Part shown: positions 52,291-60,694 of the stretch, piece by piece
How the letters are laid out: each line of letters begins with the position of its first letter
How positions within the stretch are numbered: position 1 is the first letter of the stretch
Assembly (NCBI GenBank): GCA_045588345.1
Contig: JAZNDZ010000109.1
Location: 1 to 64,000, forward strand
Source of the DNA: HGM04593 sp045588345
GTDB taxonomy: Bacteria; Bacteroidota; Bacteroidia; Bacteroidales; Bacteroidaceae
Direction of reading: 5' to 3'
Length of the DNA stretch: 64,000 bases
Notes under the pieces: model-generated
Databases searched by the model: none
What the model saw: the letters and a program-made list of their open reading frames with translations, nothing else
Told to the model about the DNA's origin: nothing
Program-made: the position numbers and the translations under genes

Positions 52291-52324
52291 TTGCACCACA
52301 TTCGCTCGTTTGTGACTATCTTTG
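52291..52324 (+). promoter_or_regulatory. Promoter of the ABC-F gene
   Basis: TATCTTTG (52317-52324) is a perfect -7 element 30 bases before the ATG. The nearest -33-like TTG is at 52291-52293, a 23-base spacer that is slightly long. Confidence 0.5.
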
Positions 52325-52354
52325 CATAAGATTCAGAAAACATTATAATATTAT

Positions 52355-53989
52355 ATGGTATCAGTAGACGGATTGACTGTTGAATTTGGCGGGACAACAC
52401 TTTTCAGTGATGTCTCATTTGTAATAAACGAGAAGGACCGCATTGCGCTCATGGGCAAGAACGGCGCAGGCAAAAGTACCCTGCTGAAGATTCTTGCAGG
52501 AGTGCGCACAGCAACACGCGGCACGGTATCGGCACCCAAGGACACTGTGATTGCATACCTGCCGCAACACCTGATGACCGAAGACGGACGTACCGTGTTC
52601 GAGGAAGCATCGCAGGCTTTTGCTCATCTGTACGAAATGGAGGCAGAACTTGACCGTCTCAATAACGAACTTGCAACACGCACCGATTACGAAAGCGACG
52701 AATACATGTCACTGATAGAGGAGGTTGCCACCAAGAGCGAAAAGTTCTATGCGATTGACATGACCCATTTTGAAGAGGATGTAGAGAAGACATTGCTTGG
52801 ATTGGGTTTTGAGCGCAGCGACTTCGGACGACAGACCAGCGAGTTCTCAGGCGGATGGCGCATGCGCATAGAACTTGCAAAGATGCTCTTGCGCAATCCC
52901 GATGTACTTTTGCTTGACGAGCCCACAAACCACCTCGACATTGAATCAATAGGCTGGCTCGAGGAATTCCTCATCAACAACGGCAAGGCAGTTGTTGTGA
53001 TAAGCCACGACCGCAAGTTCGTCGACAACATAACGACCCGCACCATTGAAGTAACAATGGGACGTATATATGACTACAAGGTAAACTATTCGCAATACCT
53101 TGTACTGCGCGCTGAACGCCGGCAACAACAGATGAAGCAATACGAAGAGCAGCAGAAGATGATTCAGGAAACAAAGGACTTCATCGAACGTTTCAAGGGC
53201 ACATATTCCAAGACCCTTCAGGTGCAGAGCCGCGTAAAAATGCTTGAAAAACTGGAAATCATTGAGGTTGACGAAGAAGATACATCTGCACTAAGACTCA
53301 AGTTCCCGCCCTCACCACGTTCGGGACAGTACCCTGTCATAATGGAGGGAGTGGGCAAGGCCTTCGGCGAAAAGAGAATCTTCTCCAACGCCACGTTAAC
53401 CGTCGAGCGAGGCAACAAGATTGCCTTTGTAGGCCGTAACGGCGAGGGCAAATCAACGCTTGTAAAGTGCATCATGAAGGAACTGGAACATGAAGGTTCA
53501 TTGCAGTTGGGGCACAACGTGCAGATAGGTTACTTTGCACAGAACCAGGCATCATTGCTTGATGAGGAACTCACCGTATTCCAGACCATTGATGACGTTG
53601 CAAAGGGTGATATACGTAACAAGATACGTGACCTTTTAGGTGCATTCATGTTCGGCGGCGAGGCAAGTGCAAAGAAAGTAAAAGTGCTCTCCGGCGGCGA
53701 GCGCACACGCCTTGCACTCATGAAACTATTGCTTGAGCCGGTAAACCTGCTCATACTTGACGAGCCCACAAATCACCTTGACCTTAAGACAAAAGACATA
53801 CTCAAGCAGGCGCTCCAAGACTTTGACGGCACGCTCATTTGCGTTAGCCACGACCGCGACTTCCTTGACGGACTTGTAACAAAGGTCTATGAATTCGGAC
53901 ATGGAAAGGTGCGCGAACACCTATGCGGAGTATACGAGTTCCTTGCCAATAAGAAGATGGAGGAACTCCAGGAACTCGAAAGGAAATGA
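52355..53989 (+). CDS. ABC-F family ATPase (ribosome-associated type)
   Basis: A 544-residue protein with two ABC cassettes and no membrane part. Cassette one has Walker A GKNGAGKST (34-42), signature FSGGWRMR and Walker B LLLDEPTNHLD. The linker (about 240-310) is a charged helical hairpin. Cassette two has GRNGEGKSTL, LSGGERTRLAL and LLILDEPTNHLD. ABC-F proteins act on the ribosome to relieve stalled or drug-bound states. The C-terminus is short, without the Uup-type coiled coil, so it is closer to the YbiT/EttA-like housekeeping group than to known resistance proteins. This is inference. Confidence 0.92.
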   Translation: MVSVDGLTVEFGGTTLFSDVSFVINEKDRIALMGKNGAGKSTLLKILAGVRTATRGTVSAPKDTVIAYLPQHLMTEDGRTVFEEASQAFAHLYEMEAELDRLNNELATRTDYESDEYMSLIEEVATKSEKFYAIDMTHFEEDVEKTLLGLGFERSDFGRQTSEFSGGWRMRIELAKMLLRNPDVLLLDEPTNHLDIESIGWLEEFLINNGKAVVVISHDRKFVDNITTRTIEVTMGRIYDYKVNYSQYLVLRAERRQQQMKQYEEQQKMIQETKDFIERFKGTYSKTLQVQSRVKMLEKLEIIEVDEEDTSALRLKFPPSPRSGQYPVIMEGVGKAFGEKRIFSNATLTVERGNKIAFVGRNGEGKSTLVKCIMKELEHEGSLQLGHNVQIGYFAQNQASLLDEELTVFQTIDDVAKGDIRNKIRDLLGAFMFGGEASAKKVKVLSGGERTRLALMKLLLEPVNLLILDEPTNHLDLKTKDILKQALQDFDGTLICVSHDRDFLDGLVTKVYEFGHGKVREHLCGVYEFLANKKMEELQELERK

Positions 53990-54028
53990 CAAGACTGTAT
54001 TGATTACGCCGTTCAATAAGGCATTGAT

Positions 54029-54078
54029 ATTACAAAGAAATATGCTCCCTCGCATGAGGGAGCATATTTCTTTGTAAT
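54029..54078. terminator. 23-bp perfect hairpin, bidirectional terminator
   Basis: Bases 54029-54051 pair perfectly with 54056-54078 around the loop GCAT. The outer part is A/T-rich (ATTACAAAG / CTTTGTAAT), so on each strand the GC-rich core is followed by T-rich sequence. It lies between the convergent ABC-F and GH95 genes and should stop both. Confidence 0.8.
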
Positions 54079-54092
54079 TAAACATCTGCAAA

Positions 54093-57000
54093 TTACTTTG
54101 CAAGCTGTTTCTTTCCGTTCTGAATGTATATTTTACCAGTCAGAATATCATTCACACGACGACCATTGAGGTCATAGAGTGCATTGCTGCCATTCTGTGT
54201 ATCAGTTGCAACAATGTGCTCAATAGCAGTCTCTGTTGTGAAGTCAATCTCAACCACATCGTCCTTTACACAAGGAATTGTTGCAATACCGTTCTCGTCA
54301 ACAGTTACAGACACCTCAGCACCGTTTACAGTAATCTTAGCCCTGTCAAGTGTCATTGCACCGCGTGCGCAACGTACCTTGAGTTCTGCACCGGCATTGC
54401 TTATAACAGTGGCCTTCTGGCACTTGCCCTCTGCCCAGTTGAAGTCAACAGTAAAGTTACCCATAGCCTTCATGCCTGTAACAGTACCCTTCTTTTCCCA
54501 AACTACGGGGAGTGCAGGAAGGATGTTTACGTATCCGTGAGCGCTCTGCAGAAGCATCTCTGCCATACCTGAGCATACGCCGAAGTTACCGTCAATCTGG
54601 AACGGAGCATGGCTGTCAAAGAGGTTATAGTAGATACCGCCCTGACCCTGGTCTGTACCGTATGTTGTTGAGTGCTTCAAAGCATTCTTAATGATGATGT
54701 GAGCGTGGTCACCATCCTGAGCGCGTGCCCAAAGGTTAACCTTCCAACCCATTGACCAGCCTGTAGCAGCATCGCCACGATGCTTCAATGCATTTACGGC
54801 AGGAACGAAATATTCGCTCTCCGGAGTTATCTGATCCATTGGGAAGAGAGCCATCAAGTGTGAAATGTGACGGTGACCTCTTTCACCTACACTGTAAGGA
54901 GAGTACTTCCACTCGCGGAGCAATAGTTCGCCTGTCTTAACGCCATTGAAAGGATTGCCCCAAGCGCCATCGTATGTCTCGGTGTGGAGACCCTTGTCGG
55001 TCTTCTCAAGATAGAGAGCAAGTTTCTCTACATCTGCCTGCGAGAGGCCTGTATTCTCAACACCAAGAATCTCGATAGCATCGGTAAGGTTCTGGAACAG
55101 GTAACTTATCATCTGCTGTGCATGTGCAGTACCGTCCTCGCTCTCGTTTCCGTGCTGCTCGGCACTGAACTCGTTAGGAGCAACGAATGTGCCATCTTTA
55201 ACCTTGCGGTCCTCAATCAGACGATGGAACCAGAACTCGGCACAACTCCACATTACAGGGAATGCCTTCTTCAAGAACTCCTTGTCCTGAGTATAACGGT
55301 AGTGTGTCCACAAGTGGCTTGTGTACCATACATTGGCAACAAGATAGTTGCTACCCCATGTACTCATACTGTTGTAGAGAGAAGACTCGGTCAACACGCT
55401 CCAACCATAACCATTGTTGTACTGCTGGGCTACCTTCTTCCAACCATCGCTCTGTGCACCACGGATAATGAAGTTCACGTATGGCTTGTGGAGGTCGCTG
55501 AGGTTAGTAATCTCTGTCGGCCAGTAGTTCATCTGAATGTTGATGTTGGTGTGGATATCAGAGTTCCATGGAGAATCTGTACCCTTGTTGTTCCAGATAC
55601 CCTGAAGATTGTTAGGAGCCGCGATAGGCTTGCGGTTAGAGCCGATAGCCAAGTAACGTCCATAGTGGAAGTAGAGCTGCTCAAGGAACAGATGGTCATT
55701 AGCCTTGCTGTTCGCACCGCTGTTATTCGGATAGTAATTGTCAATCAAGGTCTTTGTGTCAACCGTAGGAGTTGTAAGTCCAAGGTCGAATGTCATGCGC
55801 TTTGTAATTGCTGTGAAGTCGGCAACGTGGTCTGCCTCAAGAGTTGCATAATCCTTTGCTGCTGCAGCATCAATCTCACTCTTTACACGAGCATTCACAT
55901 CGGCTGGTGTCTCTGTTGTAAAGTAGTTGTTGAGAACTTCCATATCGCCGTTGAAGTTTGTAGCGCCCTTGAGGAAGAATGTAACCTCTGTAGCGTTGCG
56001 CACTGTAATGCCGCTTGCAGTGCTTGTCACTGTAGCACCCTCGTTTGCAACGACGTGCATGCGTGCTGCAAAGTTTACAGATGTCATTGCGCCAGTAAAC
56101 TCAGCCATATTGTCGGTATATGTAACAGCGCTTGCACCGATACCGGTACCTGGCTGGAGACGGAATGTAAGGTTAAGTGTCTCACCATTATCTACTGTAT
56201 AATGACCTACGATAGCCTGGTCGGGAGCAGAACTGAAGAACTTGCGAACCTGCTTTGCGCCTCTCGCATTCTTGAACTCAACGCCTGCGATACCCTCTTC
56301 AATGTCAAGGTAACGTACATAATCGGTAACACCCTCCCAAATAGCATCGTCATTGTTCTGGATGATGAGTGAACCAAAATTCATGAATGTACGGTTGCCA
56401 CCGGCGGCACCTACAGTATTTGACGGACCGCTCCACAATGTCTTTTCATTGAACTGGAGTTCCTCGTTGTGAACACCGCCGAATACCATACAGCCAAGTT
56501 CGCCGTTACCCAAAGGCAATGCATACTCCATCCATGGATTGCTTACACCTGAAGCCTCGGCAGATGTTCTGTACCACAATGTATTAGGATTCTTTGGAGA
56601 GAATGCAGCGATACCCTCGATGTCCGATACCTCATAGAAATATTCATCGGGGAACTGAGTGCAGTCAACCTCTGTGAGGAAGAACTTGCTGCCGGTGTCA
56701 CCTATTGCACCTGTGCTGTTCCAAAGAGCCAAATAACTGTTGCGGTCGTTCCAGTACTGGCTTGCTGTACCTTTCCACTTGATATATGAAGGCTCGCCAT
56801 TACCGAAGTTGAGCGTACCGTCGTACTCTATTGTATATGCAGTTGTCGCCGGGTCTACCATCTTTGCGCGTGCACTTGCCTCGCTTCCTGTCATACCAAG
56901 AACCTTCGCAAGGCCGGTAGAATAGTTATATACCTTGTAGGCGTTGCCGCTCTTCACAAATGCCCAGATACCTTGGTTGTCCATTGGGGTATTCTTGTTC

Positions 57001-57797
57001 GCCAATGTCAAGGCACCGCCATTCATGTATGTTGGGTTAACGCTTACATAACCGCCCTTGCCGTTCTGTATTGTGTAGAACTTTGTAGTCTCGTCAAAGT
57101 AACTTACATACACCTTTGTACCGTCGAGTGTCACTACTGCAATCTTGCCTTCAAGGACATTTGCAGTAAAGTGCGACTTCTTTACAACAGCCTCTGTTGA
57201 GAATGTGCCGCCGTCTTTGTACTCAGCGCCCTCATAAACAACGCCTGCTGCAGCGTCATCAGTACCAAGGACATCAATTGTATATTCCTTAGGGCCAAGA
57301 ACAACCTCCTCAATGATATAGCAGTTACCTTCGTCTGTCTGCACCCAACTGTTCACAACAATACCGGCAGGCATCTGGCCCGGCACCTGAGAGTTCATGC
57401 CATTGCCACCGATAAGGAGTTTCCAAGGATAAGTACCGCCAAGATTTGTAATTGTCATGGCATCAGTTGCCGATGCAGAATAGTTGCCGTTCTTATCGAC
57501 ATACTTCTCGGCACCCATGCTGTAGAGATAATAGTTGCCGTTCTTGTTCTCGATACGGAACTGCTGGTTCACGTCGTAAGGGTCCTGCGTTACAGTACCT
57601 ACGACGCTACCTGTACTTGAACAGATTTGGCCGGAAACGCCCGAAGCAGAACTGTACATCAGGAAGGCACGTGCACTGCGGATTGTGTACACATTGTCAT
57701 TGCTCAACTGTGAAAGATCGGTCACAGTCACTGTCTCTGCCTGCACGGCAAATGCCATACAGATGAAAGAGACAAGCATCAGATAAATCTTTTTCAT
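54093..57797 (-). CDS. Glycoside hydrolase family 95 (alpha-L-fucosidase/galactosidase type) with N-terminal extension and C-terminal sorting-like tail
   Basis: A 1234-residue secreted enzyme with signal peptide MKKIYLMLVSFICMAFAVQA. Residues about 22-390 form an N-terminal region with trefoil-like repeats (FRIENKNGNYYLYSMGAEKYV) that may bind glycans. The GH95 part starts near 404 (PLGNGELGCMVFGG, FNEKTLWSGPSN) and includes NLQGIWNNKGTDSPWNSD near 732, TNINIQMNYWPTE near 752 (paired Asn), APNEFSAEQ near 877 and FQIDGNFG near 1068 (catalytic-type Asp). Such enzymes release fucose or L-galactose. The last 36 residues (ALYDLNGRRVND..., GKIYIQNGKKQLAK) resemble the C-terminal tails common on secreted Prevotella proteins. 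It is a single gene with its own promoter and terminator. Confidence 0.9.
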   Translation of the reverse strand: MKKIYLMLVSFICMAFAVQAETVTVTDLSQLSNDNVYTIRSARAFLMYSSASGVSGQICSSTGSVVGTVTQDPYDVNQQFRIENKNGNYYLYSMGAEKYVDKNGNYSASATDAMTITNLGGTYPWKLLIGGNGMNSQVPGQMPAGIVVNSWVQTDEGNCYIIEEVVLGPKEYTIDVLGTDDAAAGVVYEGAEYKDGGTFSTEAVVKKSHFTANVLEGKIAVVTLDGTKVYVSYFDETTKFYTIQNGKGGYVSVNPTYMNGGALTLANKNTPMDNQGIWAFVKSGNAYKVYNYSTGLAKVLGMTGSEASARAKMVDPATTAYTIEYDGTLNFGNGEPSYIKWKGTASQYWNDRNSYLALWNSTGAIGDTGSKFFLTEVDCTQFPDEYFYEVSDIEGIAAFSPKNPNTLWYRTSAEASGVSNPWMEYALPLGNGELGCMVFGGVHNEELQFNEKTLWSGPSNTVGAAGGNRTFMNFGSLIIQNNDDAIWEGVTDYVRYLDIEEGIAGVEFKNARGAKQVRKFFSSAPDQAIVGHYTVDNGETLNLTFRLQPGTGIGASAVTYTDNMAEFTGAMTSVNFAARMHVVANEGATVTSTASGITVRNATEVTFFLKGATNFNGDMEVLNNYFTTETPADVNARVKSEIDAAAAKDYATLEADHVADFTAITKRMTFDLGLTTPTVDTKTLIDNYYPNNSGANSKANDHLFLEQLYFHYGRYLAIGSNRKPIAAPNNLQGIWNNKGTDSPWNSDIHTNINIQMNYWPTEITNLSDLHKPYVNFIIRGAQSDGWKKVAQQYNNGYGWSVLTESSLYNSMSTWGSNYLVANVWYTSHLWTHYRYTQDKEFLKKAFPVMWSCAEFWFHRLIEDRKVKDGTFVAPNEFSAEQHGNESEDGTAHAQQMISYLFQNLTDAIEILGVENTGLSQADVEKLALYLEKTDKGLHTETYDGAWGNPFNGVKTGELLLREWKYSPYSVGERGHRHISHLMALFPMDQITPESEYFVPAVNALKHRGDAATGWSMGWKVNLWARAQDGDHAHIIIKNALKHSTTYGTDQGQGGIYYNLFDSHAPFQIDGNFGVCSGMAEMLLQSAHGYVNILPALPVVWEKKGTVTGMKAMGNFTVDFNWAEGKCQKATVISNAGAELKVRCARGAMTLDRAKITVNGAEVSVTVDENGIATIPCVKDDVVEIDFTTETAIEHIVATDTQNGSNALYDLNGRRVNDILTGKIYIQNGKKQLAK

Positions 57798-57880
57798 TGA
57801 AGTGATTTTAATGGTTAGTATTTATGATTTGTTTTTCATGTTCATTCCTATTCGGTCGCAAGGCACCAAATATAGCAAAG

Positions 57881-57912
57881 CAAAGGTATAATATAATATT
57901 CATAAAAACAAA
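57881..57912 (-). promoter_or_regulatory. Promoter of the GH95 gene
   Basis: On the minus strand TTTG (57912-57909), exactly 20 bases and TACCTTTG (57888-57881) form a full consensus. A second -7-like TATATTTG lies at 57874-57867 without a matching -33. The leader is about 77 bases long. Confidence 0.7.
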
Positions 57913-57944
57913 CATTTATAAATAAAACACTATAAAACAGCGAA

Positions 57945-57970
57945 ACAGGCCAACCGAATGGCAGGCCTGT
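57945..57970 (-). terminator. Terminator after the flavodiiron gene
   Basis: ACAGGCC (57945-57951) and GGCCTGT (57964-57970) form a 7-bp stem with a 12-base loop. On the minus strand it is followed by TTTCGCTGTTTT. It lies 26 bases after the fprA stop and ends the long minus-strand run that begins beyond 64000. Confidence 0.65.
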
Positions 57971-57996
57971 CCTTAAATCTTAAAAGAAACCGTTGA

Positions 57997-59154
57997 TTAC
58001 GCCAAAAGCGCATCAGCAAGTTGTTCCATTGCCGGTATATCACTTTCCTTCATGCGTGAACGGATGGTTACCATAGGCTCCACAATACTGATATTCTTCA
58101 TTCCCTCAAGCATTGCACGCATTACACGGCCTGCAGTAGGAGCCCATGAACCGTTCTCCACAATTGCAACATGGCGGTTCTGATAGGCTTTTATCTTGAG
58201 GTGATGCAGAAAATCGTGCATCGGAGGGAACACATCGGCATCGTACGACGCAGCGCACACAACCATGTGGCTATAACGGAAAGCATCCTCTACAGCCTCT
58301 GCCATGTCACAACGCGAGAGGTCGGTGACCACGACCTTTGGCGCGCCCTTTTCGCGCAGAATATCCGCCAGACGGTTGGCAGCAACCGCAGTTCCGCCGT
58401 GGATTGATGCGTATGTCACAAGCACACCCTCAGTCTCTGGCTCGTACTTGCTCCACGTGTCGTAAAGGCCAATATAATGACCAAGATTCTCTGTAAGCAC
58501 CGGACCATGCAACGGGCATATTGTCTTTATATCAAGTGTAGCAGCCTTCTTGAGCAGCGCCTGCACTTGAGCACCGTACTTGCCACAGATGTTTATGTAG
58601 TAACGGCGTGCCTCGCAGTCCCAAGGACCCTCGTTGCACAATGCACCGAACTTGCCGAATGCATCGGCAGAAAAAAGCACTTTCTCGCTCTGTTCATAAG
58701 AGACCATAACCTCAGGCCAATGTACCATCGGGGCTACGAAGAACTGCAGCGTGTGAATACCCAAAGAGAGAGTATCGCCCTCTTTCACCGTTACCACACG
58801 GTCGCTGAAGTCTACACCTGCAAAGAACTGCGGCAACATTTTAACCGCTGCAGCCGTAGTCACAATCTTCACAGACGGATACTCCGCTACAACCTCGGCA
58901 ATCATTGCCGCATGGTCGGGTTCAAGGTGCTGCACTACGAGATAATCGGGTGTGCGACCTGCAAGTGTCTCGCGCACATTATGCCACCATTCTGTACCTT
59001 TACGGACATCAGCTGTGTCCATAATTGCGACCTTTTCATCAAGGATTATGTATGAGTTGTATGCCATTCCTTCGGGCACGATATACTGGCTTTCGAAGAG
59101 GTCGATATCAAGGTCATCTACCCCGACATACTTTATTGATTCTGTCAATTCCAT
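57997..59154 (-). CDS. Flavodiiron protein (FprA/ROO type)
   Basis: A 385-residue A-type flavoprotein that reduces oxygen to water, or nitric oxide, in anaerobes. The N-terminal metallo-beta-lactamase-like domain carries all diiron ligands: HLEPDH (His76, Glu78, Asp80), His145 (MVHWPE), Asp164 (SADAFGKFG) and His216 (CPLHGP). A flavodoxin domain follows, with the FMN phosphate loop YASIHGGTA near 248-256. Length fits two-domain enzymes without a rubredoxin part. It is the last gene of the minus-strand run, 19 bases after lemA, and protects the strict anaerobe during oxygen exposure. Confidence 0.94.
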   Translation of the reverse strand: MELTESIKYVGVDDLDIDLFESQYIVPEGMAYNSYIILDEKVAIMDTADVRKGTEWWHNVRETLAGRTPDYLVVQHLEPDHAAMIAEVVAEYPSVKIVTTAAAVKMLPQFFAGVDFSDRVVTVKEGDTLSLGIHTLQFFVAPMVHWPEVMVSYEQSEKVLFSADAFGKFGALCNEGPWDCEARRYYINICGKYGAQVQALLKKAATLDIKTICPLHGPVLTENLGHYIGLYDTWSKYEPETEGVLVTYASIHGGTAVAANRLADILREKGAPKVVVTDLSRCDMAEAVEDAFRYSHMVVCAASYDADVFPPMHDFLHHLKIKAYQNRHVAIVENGSWAPTAGRVMRAMLEGMKNISIVEPMVTIRSRMKESDIPAMEQLADALLA

Positions 59155-59173
59155 AGTATTATTGATTTAATTA

Positions 59174-59758
59174 TCAGAACTGTACTACAGGAACATTTTC
59201 AACGCCCTCCTGCGCCTCGAAATATGGGCGTTTTTCAAAGCCGAACATACTTGCCAGCAGATTCCTGGGGAACTTGCGTATTGAAGTATTGTACTCTTTG
59301 GCAGCCTCATTGAACTTCATGCGCGCAACACTTATACGGTTCTCTGTGCCTTCAAGTTGAGCCTGCAGTTCAAGGAAATTGCTGTTAGCCTTCAAATCGG
59401 GATAAGCCTCGGTTATTGCAAGCAGGCGACCAAGCGCTGCACCCACCTCACCTTGTGCCTTTTGGTATTGCAGGAGCAACTCGGGGGTCATGTTCTCCGC
59501 ATCGACAGCCACCTGTGTAGCACGTGTACGCGCGGCAACTACCGCTTCAAGTGTCTCTTGCTCATGTGCCGCATAACCCTTGACCGTGTTTACAAGATTA
59601 GGGATAAGGTCGGCACGGCGCTGATACTGGTTTCCGACATTGCTCCATGCTGTACTTACAGCCTCATCGGCCTGCACCAGACCGTTATAACCCATTATAG
59701 CCCATGCCGCTACAACGACAAGTACAATTACTGATACTATAATTACTGTTCTTTTCAT
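59174..59758 (-). CDS. lemA: LemA family protein
   Basis: A 194-residue protein with one N-terminal membrane helix (residues 5-22) and a periplasmic or surface helical domain: NGLVQADEAVSTAWSNVGN, QRRADLIPNLVNTVKGYAAHE and FPRNLLASMFGFEKRPYFEA, all standard LemA phrases. The biochemical role is unknown. It is often paired with a TPM-domain protein, as here, where that gene lies 29 bases upstream. The pair has been linked to membrane quality control by context. Confidence 0.93.
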   Translation of the reverse strand: MKRTVIIVSVIVLVVVAAWAIMGYNGLVQADEAVSTAWSNVGNQYQRRADLIPNLVNTVKGYAAHEQETLEAVVAARTRATQVAVDAENMTPELLLQYQKAQGEVGAALGRLLAITEAYPDLKANSNFLELQAQLEGTENRISVARMKFNEAAKEYNTSIRKFPRNLLASMFGFEKRPYFEAQEGVENVPVVQF

Positions 59759-59787
59759 ATATGTGTGATTTTAAGTTTTTAAATTAA

Positions 59788-60684
59788 TCAGAAACGGCTG
59801 CCGGCACCTCCACCGCCGAAACTGCCACCGCCAAAACTGCCACCGCTGAAACCGCCGCCGAAACCGCCGCCTCTTCCGATGCCGCCGACAAAGATTCCAC
59901 CCGCAGTGCCACTGCCGCGGTTGTTACCGGAACTGCTCTTTCGGGTAAATATCGCACCACAATCCTTGCATTTATATGTAGTTTCCACAATGTCATAGCC
60001 ATTGCAATGCTCTGCCACACGGGAAGTCACGCGCTGAAGGTTATGCTTGTGACACTTGGGGCAACCGCTACTGTACCACACCATTATGGAGACAAAGAGC
60101 AATACGAAAATAATAACTGCAATGGTTACCGCAATTGCTATGATATCATCAGAGTCAAGTTCATCTTCCGGGTTCTCCATTGTGCCGTCAAGCACACTGC
60201 AGACGGCACGCATTCCGGCAACCATTCCGGCATCCCAATCATCATCGGCAAAATGCTCTACCATGTAACGCTGCTGGATACGCTTGCACAGAGCATCGGG
60301 CATCACTCCCTCAAGCCCATAACCCGTAGCAAACTGTACACAGCGTTCTTCGGTAGAAAGCAATACAACAAGACCGTTGTCACTTTCTTTCTCGCCCACC
60401 CCGTTTTCTTCTCCAAGACGGTGGGCAAACTCAAAGCAGTCGCCGCCTTCAATACCCGTGAGCACTGCCACAACAACCTGAATGCCCGTCTGTTCCTCAA
60501 GGGCAAACAGCATGCTGTCGATTGTCGCCACCGCTTGCTGAGAGAGAATGCCATCGGGGTTGCTCACATAACGGGTACGGTCCTTGAGGTGCACCATCGG
60601 CACATCAACGACCTTATACACCTTTGCATCTGCAGCAACGCAACAGAGAAGAAGCAGCAACACACCTACAATCCTTTTTTTCAT
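59788..60684 (-). CDS. TPM-domain membrane protein (YgcG-like) with zinc ribbon and Gly-rich tail
   Basis: A 298-residue protein. The signal peptide (MKKRIVGVLLLLLCCVAADA) is followed by the TPM domain (about 35-165): YVSNPDGILSQQAVATIDSML, TGIQVVVAVLTGIEG, FATGYGLEGVMPDALC. A membrane helix (about 180-205) leads to a cytoplasmic zinc ribbon (CPKC and CKDC), then a Gly/Ser/Phe repeat ending GGGGAGSRF. Such tails are typical of the YgcG group. Its partner lemA follows. It starts 10 bases after the GH123-like gene, so it seems to be expressed with the TonB cluster. Confidence 0.92.
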   Translation of the reverse strand: MKKRIVGVLLLLLCCVAADAKVYKVVDVPMVHLKDRTRYVSNPDGILSQQAVATIDSMLFALEEQTGIQVVVAVLTGIEGGDCFEFAHRLGEENGVGEKESDNGLVVLLSTEERCVQFATGYGLEGVMPDALCKRIQQRYMVEHFADDDWDAGMVAGMRAVCSVLDGTMENPEDELDSDDIIAIAVTIAVIIFVLLFVSIMVWYSSGCPKCHKHNLQRVTSRVAEHCNGYDIVETTYKCKDCGAIFTRKSSSGNNRGSGTAGGIFVGGIGRGGGFGGGFSGGSFGGGSFGGGGAGSRF

Positions 60685-60694
60685 CTATTGATTA

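Noticed and set aside
52355..53989. Antibiotic-resistance ABC-F protein
   Set aside because: Short linker and C-terminus and a housekeeping setting suggest a general ribosome factor rather than a resistance determinant.
54984..56372. 462-codon open frame on the plus strand
   Set aside because: It lies wholly inside the GH95 gene on the opposite strand. It is Cys/Val-rich without any family motif and follows from the codon bias of the GH95 gene.
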